A DNA stretch of 64,000 nt, taken from NCBI GenBank assembly GCA_020746995.1, contig JAGPXD010000005.1:3224001-3288000 (forward strand), in the 5' to 3' direction. The translations under genes and the position numbers were made by a program. The notes beneath the pieces are model-generated. The model made no database searches, had not been told where the DNA came from, and worked only from the letters and a program-made list of their open reading frames with translations. Below are positions 1 through 11,247 of the stretch, in pieces; position 1 is the stretch's first letter; every line of letters begins with the position of its first letter. The DNA is from Plectosphaerella cucumerina. Lineage: Eukaryota; Ascomycota; Sordariomycetes; Glomerellales; Plectosphaerellaceae.

Positions 1-1059
1 CCAGGCCCAAGCGGCCTTCCGCGAGCGCCGCACCGAGTACATCAAGCAGCTCGAGGAGGCCATCCGCGTCCATGAGTCGAACCTCCATAGCCTCCAGGCT
101 GCTCATCGCACCGCCGCCGACGAGTGCTTGATGCTGCGCTACAAGAACTCCCTCCTGGAGCGCATCCTTCTTGAGAAGGGTAAGCCTTGCCGTCACCCCG
201 TCCCTCCCAACCTCTTGCTGACCTTCCTAGGCATCGATGTCCAGGCTGAGCTTCAAGCCAAGACTGGTAGTCCCAACCTCGGACCTACCCATGTGCCGCA
301 GAACCTCGTCCAGCCCCCTACCATCCAGCGGGCCATCATGAGCCGCAACCACGGCCGCAGGTCCAACTCGAGCATTGCCCCCAAGCTCGAGCCCGGCATG
401 AACGCCCTCCCGCCGCCAATCCAGCAGCACAACAACTTCCCGTCGCCCAAGAACAGGCCGACTCCTCCCTCCCACGCCAACTCGCCCAGCGGCAACCCCG
501 CCTTTGGCCACGCTGCTGTCTCCCCTGCTGCATCGGACGCCCCTCCTCGGTCCTCGATGCCCATGAAGACCCAGATGAGCCCTCTGGCGCCCATGAACCC
601 TGCCACCAGGGCACACATGATGTCTGGTGGTCCTGCCCGCGTCGGCAACGGTGCCCAGTACTACCCGACTCCTGGCTTCCAGAACCACATCGAGCAGCTC
701 GGTATGTGCTACCTCTATCATGCCATCTCCAACCAAAGCTAACTCATCCCCCCTCAGAACAAGAGTACGACGCTCCCGCCGACATGGTGGACGACTCCGA
801 GATGGACACCCCCGGTCACGGTCCATATCCTCCGTCATTCGCCGACGGCCACCAGTCCATGGTTCCCTCGCCCAACTCGGCCGTCAACGGCCACCACGTC
901 ACCCAGGGCGAGGCCGTTCAGTCGTCGCAGGCGCCACACGGTGCCTATCCGTCCATGACTCAACTTCTGGACCACGGCGGCGACTGGGACCCCTTCGGCC
1001 TCAGCGCGAGCATGGCCTTCCCCACTCAGTTCTCTTTCGACACCAGCAACATGCGGTAG
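1..1059 (+). CDS. bZIP transcription factor, 3' part (partial)
   Basis: Exons 1-179, 231-701 and 758-1059; the 5' end lies outside the window. The visible product is about 316 residues. It opens inside a Yap-like basic region (QAAFRERR, then TEYIKQLE) and continues into a leucine zipper with Leu at heptad spacing up to the LLERILLEKG segment. The two introns have GTAAGC/CTAG and GTATGT/CTCAG borders and keep the frame. After the zipper the protein is Pro/Ser/Asn/Met-rich and looks disordered, as in many fungal activators, and it ends FDTSNMR. The family binds DNA as a dimer in the nucleus. I infer a transcription factor but cannot say which pathway it controls. The missing N-terminus prevents assignment to a named Yap or other bZIP subgroup. 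Confidence 0.85.
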
Positions 1060-3697
1060 ACCGGTCTACCTCTTCGATTTGCTTTTCGACCTGCTTTTTT
1101 CTCGTTCCTTTCCTACTCTCCGAGATTTCTCTATCCATAATCTTTTCCGGCCTAGCCCTCGCCGACGGACCTTGGCAGGTCTCCATCATTTCTCAGTTTT
1201 ACGGCGGTCGAAAAGTTGATACCCAGGGCGGCATTCACGACACAGCATCGGGACGAAGTTACGACCGAGTCTGAAACGGCTCCCCTAATCGAATACCACG
1301 GTACGGAGAAGTCCAGATATGGGCTCTCGTGGGCTTTTCTTCCCACAACGAAATCACAAAACGGCGCACACACACATCTCTCTTTGTGCGAACAAACACA
1401 CACAAAACCAATATCAATCAGCACCACACACACTGGCGCGCGGCATCGGGGCGGAGCGGGCGAAGGAAATACCCAATCACATCATTTTTGAGCAAGGGAT
1501 CGCACTGGCGGAAACGCATACCTGGAGTCCCTTGGGGTACATGTTTTGGATGGGAGAATCTGTATCATCAGTACTGTTTTTGGGTCTTGTTTTTGTCTTT
1601 TTCCCGGCGTTCAAGGAGCTACAAAAGTCCCGTCATTTTCTTTCTCTCAAGTCCTGGGTCGCAAGATCGAGTCGCTTCGCGTCTTCACTTCGGCTTTCTT
1701 TTGGTAGATAGCATACATCGCAGCGTCCGGGGGACTTCGTCCCCACGGCTCGTCCTTCGAAATCAAACATATTCGCGGGCACTCTTCTCTCTACCTGTGA
1801 CATAACTGCCTTGCCGCGGAGACATCATCCAGCTGACAGACACACCAGGTCTGGCCAGACCTTCAATGACGAACTCTCACGCAACGTCTCTGCATCACAA
1901 GTGCGCCCTACGGCCCCATTACCCCATCCTCACCCCTGGCGCCCCCCGAACGCATCTTGTACGTAATCCAGCCCCCCGTCGTCACACGTTGTGCCTCTCT
2001 GCAACGTGAGACGCTGCCCCCCGGGGGGGATGCGGAAGCGCCCTGACTCGCAGGCGAGGCTAGACCGGCCCGGCGCACGATGCCTCAGCCCTGGGGCCGT
2101 CCAGTCAAAAGGCATATTAATCTCCACGGGGGTGGTTGCGAAGGGGTAACAGAAACATGAAAAACCATGGAAGTGCCCGTCTCGCCTGCATCCCAGCTTT
2201 CTCTTCTCTTTTTCCTTCGTTCTTGGCGGCACTTGACCTCGTCCGCCGGCCGCCCGTCTCCACCCCGGGGAGCATTTCTGTTGGAGGACGCGGCGTTTGA
2301 TAGGCATGCCTGGCCTGGATTTCATTCCCCCTCGAGCCTGGCCTGGCCTGGCCGCTTCGTCATCTCACGCGAAACGGACGTGCTCGGGTGCTAGGGAAGG
2401 GCGTCGAACGTCCCGCGCCCTGCGGGGACAAAGGGCTGCTTCAGGCAGTTTTGTTGGCCGCTTCCGTGGCATTGCGTTCCGGGAACGAGATTGATGCCAT
2501 CACGAAGCTTGGCTTTGCGGTCGAGACGCCTGTCCTGGGGAGATGAGTGCCTTGGAAGCTGCATTGGCGGTGACACATTTGTGCCTGCTTGGCGGCCGGA
2601 GTGCCGGAGTCTGGTCCGCCCGCCTGCGTGCGATGATCTTCATTTGTCATCACACCATGGCCAGACAACAGCACGAACACCGGGCTTTGGCCTGCGACGC
2701 CGCCGCTCACGGGACCGGCCTGGCGTGCGCCTCCCCTGATGAAGAATGGGGCACCACCACTTCGGTGTCCGGCAAAGAGGGAGGCGGTGAGCAGTCCCAC
2801 GAACGAGGTCACGAACCACATCGGCACCGCACCGCGGAGAACAGCCATCACGCGCCTCCATCGTGAAGCGGCATGTTGGCCTAGACGCCGAATTCTTTGT
2901 GGTCGCGGGCCACACGCCCCCCTTCCGAGTGCTATGCCGAATGGCGAAAATGCTCCGACGTCGGAGGACGGAGAGCGGCCTTTCGGCGCTAATGCATGAG
3001 ATGAGAGATGTTTGCCTATTCAGGCATGACTTGTGGGGAAGGGCGTGGGTTTAGCGCGCACGGCCGTCTTCGGGGAATTTTTGGGCGGTGACACACGGTT
3101 CCGCGGAGGCCGTCGGCTGTTCGACATCAGCCGTGCCGTTGGCGATGGGTCGATTTTCCGCCCCTGGGTTGCATTGGCCGAGGTGGTGATGCAATGGCGG
3201 AGGTGTTCCGGAGGACGTTGTTTGGATGTTTGGTGCTTGCGGTGCTAAGCTCACAAATGTGTGTGTCGTCAGGATGGACGTTGCATCTGGATATCCCAGC
3301 ACGTCGCATGACGGTAGGGCTGTTATCCCATCATCGGACCCTGGATATGTCAGATGCTTCATCTGAAGCGCGTGTGTTTTAACATCGCCCGGCATCTTGC
3401 TGTATGGTTCATCCTCCAGAACAGTAGGACTGATTGTGACTGCCAGTTGATCTGCTGCGTCGGTTGATCTGCTGCGTCGGTTGATCTGCTGCATTGGTTG
3501 ATCTGCTGCATTGGTTGATCTGCTGCGTCGGTTGATCTGCTGCGTCGGTTGACCTGCTGGCTGTACAGGTAAGCGCGGCTGAACTTAACTACTGCTGTTT
3601 CAAGTACCAGGACACTCCTATGCGATACTCACGACACACGATGCGATTTTCGTCAATCCCTCGGGTGATCGTGAAAAACGTCTCGTTCTGGCGAGAC
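1060..3697. other. Intergenic, no credible gene
   Basis: This stretch holds the 3' flank of the bZIP gene and the 3' flank of the large minus-strand gene, which face each other. It includes CA-rich sequence at about 1368-1405 and a 17-base minisatellite near its right end. Open frames here have no recognisable protein character and lack supporting splice signals. Confidence 0.6.
3446..3560. repeat. 17-base minisatellite, 6.8 copies
   Basis: Six perfect-length 17-base units run from 3446 to 3547, followed by a partial seventh to 3560. The unit is GTTGATCTGCTGCGTCG, with a variant ending GCATTG. The order of variants is A A B B A A, then a partial unit with one further change. It lies about 140 bases beyond the stop codon of the large minus-strand gene. 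Confidence 0.95.
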
Positions 3698-6600
3698 CTA
3701 TGCTATGAATAGCACCGTCTGTGCCGCTTCTCCGTCTGACGCATAGTCCTCCCTCGTACACTCCCAGCACACATGCGCCGGGAGCAGGAAAACCTTCTTG
3801 CCTCTCGCCAGGGAGATCATGAGAGCCGCCAGTCGGGCTTGCCAGTTGTTCCGGGCCAGAAAAATGCAGTCCTGCTCCGCATCAAGGGTGCTGTGCAGGA
3901 GTTCATCCCAGTTGTTGATTGCAGTCAACGGGAAATGCTGATAGCTGAACTCCATGCTGTCATGCCCCCTGGGACACCTAGGTCTCGCATCGATCAGGAG
4001 CTTGATATCGTCAGGTGCAGTCAACCCTCTGATCCATGGATTGGCCCCACGCAGAGCCTCCTTCGCGGCCTGAATGGGAAGGTCTGTCACTCGCTCTCCT
4101 CGACTGTGGAGCGATACCACACTCTCCACTGCCACGAGTTCCTTGTCCTGCCGTCCGCGAATTCCTATGTCGATTTCTTGCGTCGCTCCTGTGAACCAAA
4201 CGTGTAAACTGGACTCGGGAAAGCTGTTGCTGAGTCGGCCATCCCACTCCGTGAAGTTGATTAGGCGCCACTGGTCCAAGTCATCTTTTTTGAGGTTGGG
4301 CATCTCCGGGGGCACAAGGATCGAGATGCCTGGGCGCCCAACGTTCCCCATGACATGTTGGACCTGCGACTCGCTGGCCGATTGTATCGGGTCACATGTG
4401 ACCGCCGTAGCGATGAATAGCGAGTTCCCGCTGGACAATGCAATGGCCGTGTCGAGAACCTCGGGGTTCAATTGAAGCGTGCTCTCAAGCCAGAGAATGC
4501 ATGTGAATGACATTCGACTGGTCATGGGCCGGATCTTGAAGAATATAGGGAAGCACAGATCACAGAAGAATCTGCAGCGAACTGGGCCGGGTTGGAAAAG
4601 GTCCGTTTGACGGGTCGTCAGGTCGGAACTCTCGAATAAAGCAAGATCGTTCCTCTGTATGCTGGCATCGCTGGCAAGGATCTCCCTGTCCATGCAGGTT
4701 CCCTTGTAGTCATATCGATGGGGCACCTCGCTGCCAGGGCCGAGGTCTTGCCCAGTCCATTGCGATGGAAAGGGGGAGGAGAAAATGTTGACATCAATGG
4801 TGGCTCCGCGGAAACGGCTGTACATGTCGCTGATGGCAGCAAGGGTTCTTAGCGAGTTGATATATGAGGACGTGGTTGTGCTGATGCCCTTCTTCAAAGC
4901 GTGCATGGTTGAAGGGGCGGAGCAGTCGCCCTTGTCTAACACCGTATGCAGCTCCGCCAAGGACAATGGATGAGTTGTTGGCGGCCGCGGTACTCCTGTC
5001 CGTATGTAGATCGCTGTCGAGTCGGACGAGCCAAGCCACAGTTCGTAGCGGATCTCGAGATCGGACCAAGGCTCATCTTTGTCAAGCTCGCGGGTGATCC
5101 AATCGTCGTCAGTAGTCAAACGATGAGCCACGTCATTCAACTGTAGACCCCATTCAATCCAAGACGACCCGTAAGGGTTGATGACTGCTTTCAGTGGCTC
5201 CGACTCCACAGGCCTGACCACCTCTCCTAACGCTTTGTAGCGAAGACACTGCGCAACATAATTCTCTTCTGTAGACGTTGGCTGGACGTTCTCAACAGAG
5301 CCTCCAAACTTGCCGTCGAAAGATGCGGTCACTGGGCCGGGTGTGTCTATGGAGGTATGTCCGAGCGAAGAGGTGCGGCTTGTTAGGTTCCTGGGCCCTG
5401 TCGAATGAGAACCGGATGATGCGGTGCTTGGCTCCTCATCCCAAGGAACCTCTTGATTGAAAATGTCCGCCATGGACACCGTCATCGTTTCTTGCGGTTT
5501 GAGTATGGTGTCGTCCAGAGGGAGAGGTGAGGGCAAAGACTTGCTCCGAACCCATCGGCAGTGTTCAGTACACTGTCCAGATATACCGGAGGAAGAGGAC
5601 CAATTTGACTTTGTTCTCTGCTCAGTGGCTGATGCAAATTCCTCATGACCGGTGTCGGTGGATACGTAATGAATGATTGCGTCTGCATAAGATAGCTGGG
5701 CAGCACGTGCTTGTGACCGATAAAGGTGAACCTTTTGCTCAATTGTTGCCAAGGGAGACACCGTCTGTAAGTCGGAAAGACCAAAGAAAGTCGTGCTTGA
5801 AGAGCCGAGAAACATCGGATGATTCTTGCCGAGCTTGAGGAGCTGCATATAAACCTGTCGCTCGATGCCGCTGGACTCAAGAAATGAGCGCGCAGTTTCT
5901 CCCAAATAAAATAGCCATGTTTTGTCGAGGTGATTCACCCGGGGTGGGGGCGGTGGCATGCCTTTCCCGGTGTTGTTGTCGCTAACTGGCCGTGTATGAT
6001 CGGAGAAATACTGCTTGATCTTCTCGGAAAGTTTCCTAACCCATTCGACCGTGCTGACAAGATCCGAATGTTTGATGTTCCAACTTCCAAGCAGACAACC
6101 GAGAACCGCCATGTTGAACTCTGGCAGGGTCAATCTCGAGCCTTCGCGTGTGATCTTGCCTTCTTTGGTTTCGGGGTCTCCATAGTATCGCAGATGCGCC
6201 AATGGGAGAGACCAGTGCAGGCCAGAGTCTGTTGATGATGCGATCCTTCTTCGTAGTCCGATTGTCAGTGTCCCAGAAGCTGGAACTAGAGGATCTTTCT
6301 GTTTCACCGAGGTTGGACACGGGTCCAAGATGAGAAGATCCGGATAGATGTGCCAAGAGGAGAGCGCCAGGAGAAGTTCTCCGCTCTCTGTATTGGTTGG
6401 TGTACCTGATAACAGGGCTTCCATCCCTGTCAAGCCAGCAACCCAGGCTCTCATGACACCGTCGTAGAGGACTGGTCTGGAGTTGACGGGCTGGTTTTGG
6501 TCGCCAATAATCAACAGGAGTTGCTTCTGTTGCAGACCTTTAGCGATGTCTGCAACGCGCAGCCAAGCACGAGCGCTCGCATCCCACTCCGCAAGCTGAT

Positions 6601-7159
6601 GGCGCTCCAGAGATTGCTGGGCTTCAGACAGAAGCCGCAAATCGGCCGAGCCAGTGGTCTCAAAGTCGGCTACAATCTTTCTTTGCCGGACATTGAGAAG
6701 CTCCGCCCAGATGGATGTGGCCTCAGGACTGGGCCATATGCGAGCCAGCATGCATGCCAGGAGGTGCACCTGGAGAGCACCAGAACCTGAAGTTGCTCCC
6801 GCCCAAATACTGGTGGCGTCGAAGCCAGCATGGTCGGAAAAGATTCCGTGGGAAAAGGACTGAGCCTTATCATCCTCATTGGCCTTCTTGGCGATTTCGG
6901 ACGCTCGGAGGCCGTATGCCTTGATCAATGCCGGAGTAGACGGGGTTACCCCCTCGAACAAGACGCCCAGGCGACGTGCTGTGATGTGAAGCTTGCCACT
7001 CTCAGCCCTTTTGAGGCGCTCATGGTTCAGGAGTTTTCCGAGCTCGTGGTATTCTTGAGGGGCCTCAACTTTACGAAGGCTGAAATCGAACTTGAAGTTG
7101 ACGAGGGCGGGTGTCACTTCCAGGACATTCGATACGCCAGAGAAGTTGGCGTTGGCCAT
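3698..7159 (-). CDS. Large uncharacterised single-exon protein, 1153 aa
   Basis: An uninterrupted frame of 1153 codons starts MANANFSGVS and ends QTVLFIA. I do not recognise a domain. Its composition is ordinary for a soluble folded protein. It is rich in Trp-containing segments (for example IWPSPEATSIWAELL near residue 140 and CILWLESTLQLN further on). A Ser/Thr/Pro-rich linker in the middle (around 560-640) separates a larger N-terminal half from a C-terminal half, and a proline run MPPPPPR is near residue 410. There is no signal peptide or clear membrane helix. Lack of introns in so long a gene contrasts with its neighbours. A minisatellite sits just downstream. A role cannot be assigned; proteins of this size with unknown domains are common in fungal accessory gene sets. 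Start choice is the first ATG of the frame. Confidence 0.85.
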   Translation of the reverse strand: MANANFSGVSNVLEVTPALVNFKFDFSLRKVEAPQEYHELGKLLNHERLKRAESGKLHITARRLGVLFEGVTPSTPALIKAYGLRASEIAKKANEDDKAQSFSHGIFSDHAGFDATSIWAGATSGSGALQVHLLACMLARIWPSPEATSIWAELLNVRQRKIVADFETTGSADLRLLSEAQQSLERHQLAEWDASARAWLRVADIAKGLQQKQLLLIIGDQNQPVNSRPVLYDGVMRAWVAGLTGMEALLSGTPTNTESGELLLALSSWHIYPDLLILDPCPTSVKQKDPLVPASGTLTIGLRRRIASSTDSGLHWSLPLAHLRYYGDPETKEGKITREGSRLTLPEFNMAVLGCLLGSWNIKHSDLVSTVEWVRKLSEKIKQYFSDHTRPVSDNNTGKGMPPPPPRVNHLDKTWLFYLGETARSFLESSGIERQVYMQLLKLGKNHPMFLGSSSTTFFGLSDLQTVSPLATIEQKVHLYRSQARAAQLSYADAIIHYVSTDTGHEEFASATEQRTKSNWSSSSGISGQCTEHCRWVRSKSLPSPLPLDDTILKPQETMTVSMADIFNQEVPWDEEPSTASSGSHSTGPRNLTSRTSSLGHTSIDTPGPVTASFDGKFGGSVENVQPTSTEENYVAQCLRYKALGEVVRPVESEPLKAVINPYGSSWIEWGLQLNDVAHRLTTDDDWITRELDKDEPWSDLEIRYELWLGSSDSTAIYIRTGVPRPPTTHPLSLAELHTVLDKGDCSAPSTMHALKKGISTTTSSYINSLRTLAAISDMYSRFRGATIDVNIFSSPFPSQWTGQDLGPGSEVPHRYDYKGTCMDREILASDASIQRNDLALFESSDLTTRQTDLFQPGPVRCRFFCDLCFPIFFKIRPMTSRMSFTCILWLESTLQLNPEVLDTAIALSSGNSLFIATAVTCDPIQSASESQVQHVMGNVGRPGISILVPPEMPNLKKDDLDQWRLINFTEWDGRLSNSFPESSLHVWFTGATQEIDIGIRGRQDKELVAVESVVSLHSRGERVTDLPIQAAKEALRGANPWIRGLTAPDDIKLLIDARPRCPRGHDSMEFSYQHFPLTAINNWDELLHSTLDAEQDCIFLARNNWQARLAALMISLARGKKVFLLPAHVCWECTREDYASDGEAAQTVLFIA

Positions 7160-8376
7160 CGCGAGGCAATCAGTTGCTTAGGCTATGATTGGAAGTATAG
7201 AGAGGTGTTCTCCCCTCACATCAGCTGTATTCGGGGGGCCTCGTCATCTTGTAGGCTTCGCGGTATTTGCACAGATCAGGCTGTGCTGCTGGAACCAATC
7301 AACTCGGGGACGTCCTCGAGTTGCTGCATGTTGGCGGTTGGCCGGCATGGGCGCCACACGTCGCTGCTCCATTGGCCTATGGTGCATGATGGTTGCATAT
7401 TGATGGCCAAAGAACTGATTGGAAGGCAGATTGGATATGACGAGGCAGAATCAGCCCCCAAGGTGGCAGATATCAGACTCCTGCTCCTCGTACACTGCAT
7501 CTGACAGCGACAGCCACCTCGGTGTGTGGGGAAGACATGGTCGGAGCTCGGCTGCGACGCCGCATTGGCCACACGGCAGTTGGCGTTGTCCAGGGGTCTA
7601 GCCCGGCTGCAGATGGCTTTGACTGGGCTGGAGAGGGTGCACGATTGCGGGTATTACCCTTTTGGAATGTTGCTGCTGGTGGCTGGCGGTTGGCAGATTA
7701 CCTCGTGAAGGAAGTCCAGGTGTCTGTCGGTGAGGGGCTTGGCGGGGTTGCCCGCGGAGGGGAAACAACAAGGCGTCTGTGGCAGGTGCCCAGGTAAGGT
7801 ACCTCCTTCTGTTGTGATCAGGGCGCCATCCCCATCTTTGGCGAAACCGCCCCAAAATTCGGGCTTGGGTACCAAATTGACCTCGGCAATGAGATGCATC
7901 CGGTTTGGGAAATTCACCTCACTCCGTCAAGACGCCGTCGTCTTGCTGGCGCAGCTCGTGATCTCAGGCCCTCAGGAAAAGCTGCCCGCTAGCTGTGTAA
8001 TAATCCGAGGTACCTGAGGAAAGGCCCGTTTGGCCGCAATGGCAAGCTCGGACGGTGAAAACCCGGCGTACTTTCGTTATTAGGGCAACTGGAACCACAA
8101 TTTCAATTAGCGAATCGAGGCAGGCAGGACGTGGTCCAAGCTCGAAATTCCACGATCCAATTCGCTGCTGGCCCGTCTTCGGGGCCCGTCGCGCATTTTC
8201 TTCACCTCACCTCCCGCCCGTCGTACATCACCATCACGACCTCCTTCGACGCCCGATCCCCCCCCCTCAAGCCTCTATCGCCGTTGTCAGCCGTGTCATG
8301 GTGGTCTGACCGTGCCCTTTCCCCCCATACATATCAGAAGACTAGGTCGCTATTGTTACACAATCCAGGCGACAAG
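7160..8376. promoter_or_regulatory. Divergent promoter region
   Basis: About 1.2 kb separates the starts of the minus-strand 1153-aa gene and the plus-strand Stm1-like gene, so it must hold both promoters. The right end (about 8190-8340) is CT-rich, as is usual for leaders of highly expressed fungal genes. I see no gene in it. Confidence 0.55.
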
Positions 8377-9733
8377 ATGTCGGTCGCTAGCAAGGTTCGT
8401 CAAACTCCCAAATCCAATCCACCCCCTCACCTTGCCCTCGCTGTCCTCCCAATGCCTCTGTCGCTTCGTCTCGACTTGGATATACTGTCTCCGATGAAGC
8501 CCCCTTGCTAAATTCTCCCCCACAGAACCTGTACGCCCTTCTCGGTATGCTCGCCAGCCCTCCTCACGCTACTTCCGATGACGTTCGCATCCTGACTCCA
8601 ACCCCCCAGGCAATGACGAGGAAGATGAGACTCCTCGCGCCCCCGTGAAGACGGTCGAGAAGGCCACTACCCGCACTACCAAGCGCAACGTTGAGCCCGA
8701 GGCTCCTGCTCGTCTCCCCGCCGGCGGTTCTTCCGCCGCTCGCCGTGGCGGTGCCGGCAACGACGGTGGTGAGTCTACCTGAGCCTTGGCTGTTTGGACT
8801 GCCCATTGACACCATCCCTTCCAGCCTTCCGCGACCGTGCCGCTGGCAGCGACCGCAACCGCACCCGTAACACCGAGGCTGGCGACGCTAAGGGCGCCGC
8901 CCGCGGCGGCTACGCTGCCCGTGGCCGTGGTGGTATGTTTCGTCCGTGATTCTCCACAACGCACATCATCTAATTATCTACAGGCCGCGGTGGTCGCTTC
9001 CCTCGCGAGCGTGACGACCGCCACACCAAGGGCCCGGCTGCGTACGTTTGCCTCGACCAGACATCACCATCACCCCGTTTGCTAACCATTTCACAGCGGT
9101 AACTCCGAGAAGCAGGCTGCCCACGGCTGGGGTGCCACCGAAGGCAATGCTGAGCTTAAGGACGAGCAGGCCGGTGAGGCCATCGCCGAGGGCGAGCAGA
9201 AGGAGGCTGCCGCCGCCGACGCCGAGCCCGTCGAGGCCCAGCCCGAGGAGCCCGAGGAGAAGCAGGTCGCCTACGCCGACTACATCGCCGAGCTCGCCGA
9301 GAAGAAGGCCGCTCTCAACTCCGGCATCGAGGTTCGCCGCCCCGACGAGGGCAGCAACAAGAAGTGGGGCTCGGCCACCGCCGTCGAGCGCGAGGAGGAG
9401 GACTTCATGGCCGGCACCGGTGGCAAGGCCAAGCGCGAGCGCGAGAAGAAGCAGAAGCAGTACGTCGAGATCGACCAGCGCTTCGTCGAGCAGCCCGAGC
9501 GCTCCACCCGCGGCGGTCCCCGTGGCGGCGGCCGTGGCGGCCCTCGCGGCGGTGCCCGCGGCGGCGACCGCGGTGACCGCGCCGAGCGTGGTGGCGAGCG
9601 TGGCCGTGGCGGCGCTCCCCGCGGCGGTAACGCCCCCCGCGGCGGCAACGCCCCTCGCGGCGCCCCCCGCCAGAACAACGCCGCGTCCATCAACACCAAG
9701 GACGAGTCGGCCTTCCCCAGCCTCGGCAAATAA
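8377..9733 (+). CDS. stm1: Stm1-like ribosome/mRNA-associated protein
   Basis: Six exons: 8377-8394, 8526-8544, 8610-8768, 8825-8932, 8984-9041 and 9097-9733, giving 332 residues. The N-terminus (MSVASKNLYALLGNDEEDE) matches the Stm1 N-terminal motif. Arg/Gly-rich stretches then lead to a central acidic, Ala/Glu-rich part and a segment with WGSATAVEREEEDFMAG. The C-terminus carries many RGG boxes and ends ESAFPSLGK, as in the HABP4/SERBP1 family. Stm1 proteins sit in the mRNA channel of idle ribosomes and also bind G-quadruplex nucleic acid. The very small first two exons and five introns near the 5' end are typical of highly expressed fungal ribosome-associated genes. The first intron uses a weak GTTCGT donor; the frame supports it. 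Confidence 0.88.
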
Positions 9734-11247
9734 GCGCGGCAACAGGCACTGCGCATGACGGGGTGTCGCGGGACCCAAGTACCCGCCAGACGAAAAAAAA
9801 AACACCCGTCAAAAATAAATTCGGAGAGAGCCCCCCGCCCCTCCTTTCCCCTCAGTTGACACAAGTTGGTTGGATCGATGGTTGCGTTTCGGCCTACAAA
9901 AAGTTACCAAAGGTTCTCTCCTAGGGGGGGTTTCTCATGTTTGTCACACAAAGGAAATGGGCTGGCTTTCTTCTTTGTGGAATTCGGATCCGGCCGGTTC
10001 CCCCCATCTGCCTCAGGTACCCAAGGCTCCAGGTCTCTAGGTTTGATCTTTAGGGAGATGAAAAATGGATCCACGTTGCGATGTACGAACACATGTTCAT
10101 GGTGATGTTGTCTAGTGATGGGATGTGATGATGTATTGAGGTTCGGTCAGAGACTGGAGCAGAACGGTGAGGCAATAGGAGTTGTCGTTGAAGAGACTGT
10201 CCAACGGCTGAGAACACTCTCCAGTCTCTTGTCTCTTCGAAAACATAATACAGCAGGCCAGCTATCTCAATCTATAGTGGGGTTGCAGATGTTCCCACAG
10301 CCTGGTGTTGCTGCCACCTTTGATCTCCATGTTACATGCACCTCTCACCAGTTGTCACCCACCCACTCGTCACCCACCACAACCACCTTCCCTTACATCC
10401 CCTCGCCTTCCCGTCCTTTCCATCAGAAGTCGCCAGTGGCTCAGCGGTTTGGCTCGACAATCGCTGGGTGCTCTGGCGCAGAGGCCACGGCGCGGGTGAT
10501 TCCCGCTGCAAGTAAAACCGCTTTAGGGCCTTACCCGGGCGGATTTATACCCCTTCGGATTCCTGCATAGCAGGATGCCCGGAGGGGGTCTTTTTGCTTT
10601 TTGTAATCCCTTGTAATATTTGCATTCCGTCGAGTTGGTGATGCTACCACGGATTCAGACTCGAGGGCTACACGTACACTCTGTTGTCTTGCCAAGTCGC
10701 CTGCATGGAGGTCCTCGTCAGTTCTAGACCCAACATCCAAGATGGTATCTATCATGTCAACCCCTTTTGTGACATGTTGTTGAGGATACTGCGAACAACC
10801 CAGTATTCGCTGTCATATATCACCATTGCATAGGATAAACAAGTGGCCATTCACTTCCCTGTCCCGGACAAACACCAGAAACTTCCATCCTCAGACAAAG
10901 AGCCTTCTTCACCTCTTCGAAGACGTCCATCTCAAAGCCATTACTGCATCACTACGGATCCATGATGTTCCACTCCAACACAATACTATTGTTCACACTA
11001 TGAAACTGAACAGCCAACACATCACTCCTGTCAACCGCACATCACCACCATTCACATCCATGAATCTCTGTTTTTCCATTCATACTCTTCCTCATCATCA
11101 CACAACTCCATGTAAGTGACTCCAGCCCCCTATTCACAATGCTATATCACCCCCTCGCAGACCTCACCATGACCTTCCCCCCCATCGACATCAACTCTCA
11201 AGTCCCAATCCAACCCATCCTCCGTGGCCGGCCACGATACCCTCAAC
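9734..11247. other. Intergenic, contains a possible pol III-derived relic
   Basis: No protein gene is supported. The first part is the 3' flank of the Stm1-like gene. The middle holds the tRNA-like element described separately. The right part is AC-rich leader sequence for the small gene that follows. Confidence 0.5.
10430..10605 (+). mobile_element. Possible tRNA-derived SINE or tRNA relic
   Basis: A box A-like motif TGGCTCAGCGGT lies at 10437-10448. A T-arm-like hairpin GCGGG-TGATT-CCCGC lies at 10492-10506, which is the common T-arm GCGGGTTCGATTCCCGC lacking two loop bases. The sequences outside these do not form an acceptor stem, so it is not an intact tRNA. A perfect 6-bp hairpin (TCCTGC, loop ATA, GCAGGA) at 10561-10575 and T runs at about 10590-10602 follow, as expected at the end of a pol III transcript. 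A tRNA-headed SINE of roughly 175 bases fits; a decayed tRNA next to an unrelated hairpin is the alternative. I see no clear target-site duplication. Confidence 0.35.

Noticed and set aside
8978..9805. 275-codon minus-strand frame with Leu/Ala/Val-rich, membrane-like sequence
   Set aside because: It is the antisense of the RGG- and Glu/Ala-rich Stm1-like exon; such repeats give hydrophobic antisense translations.
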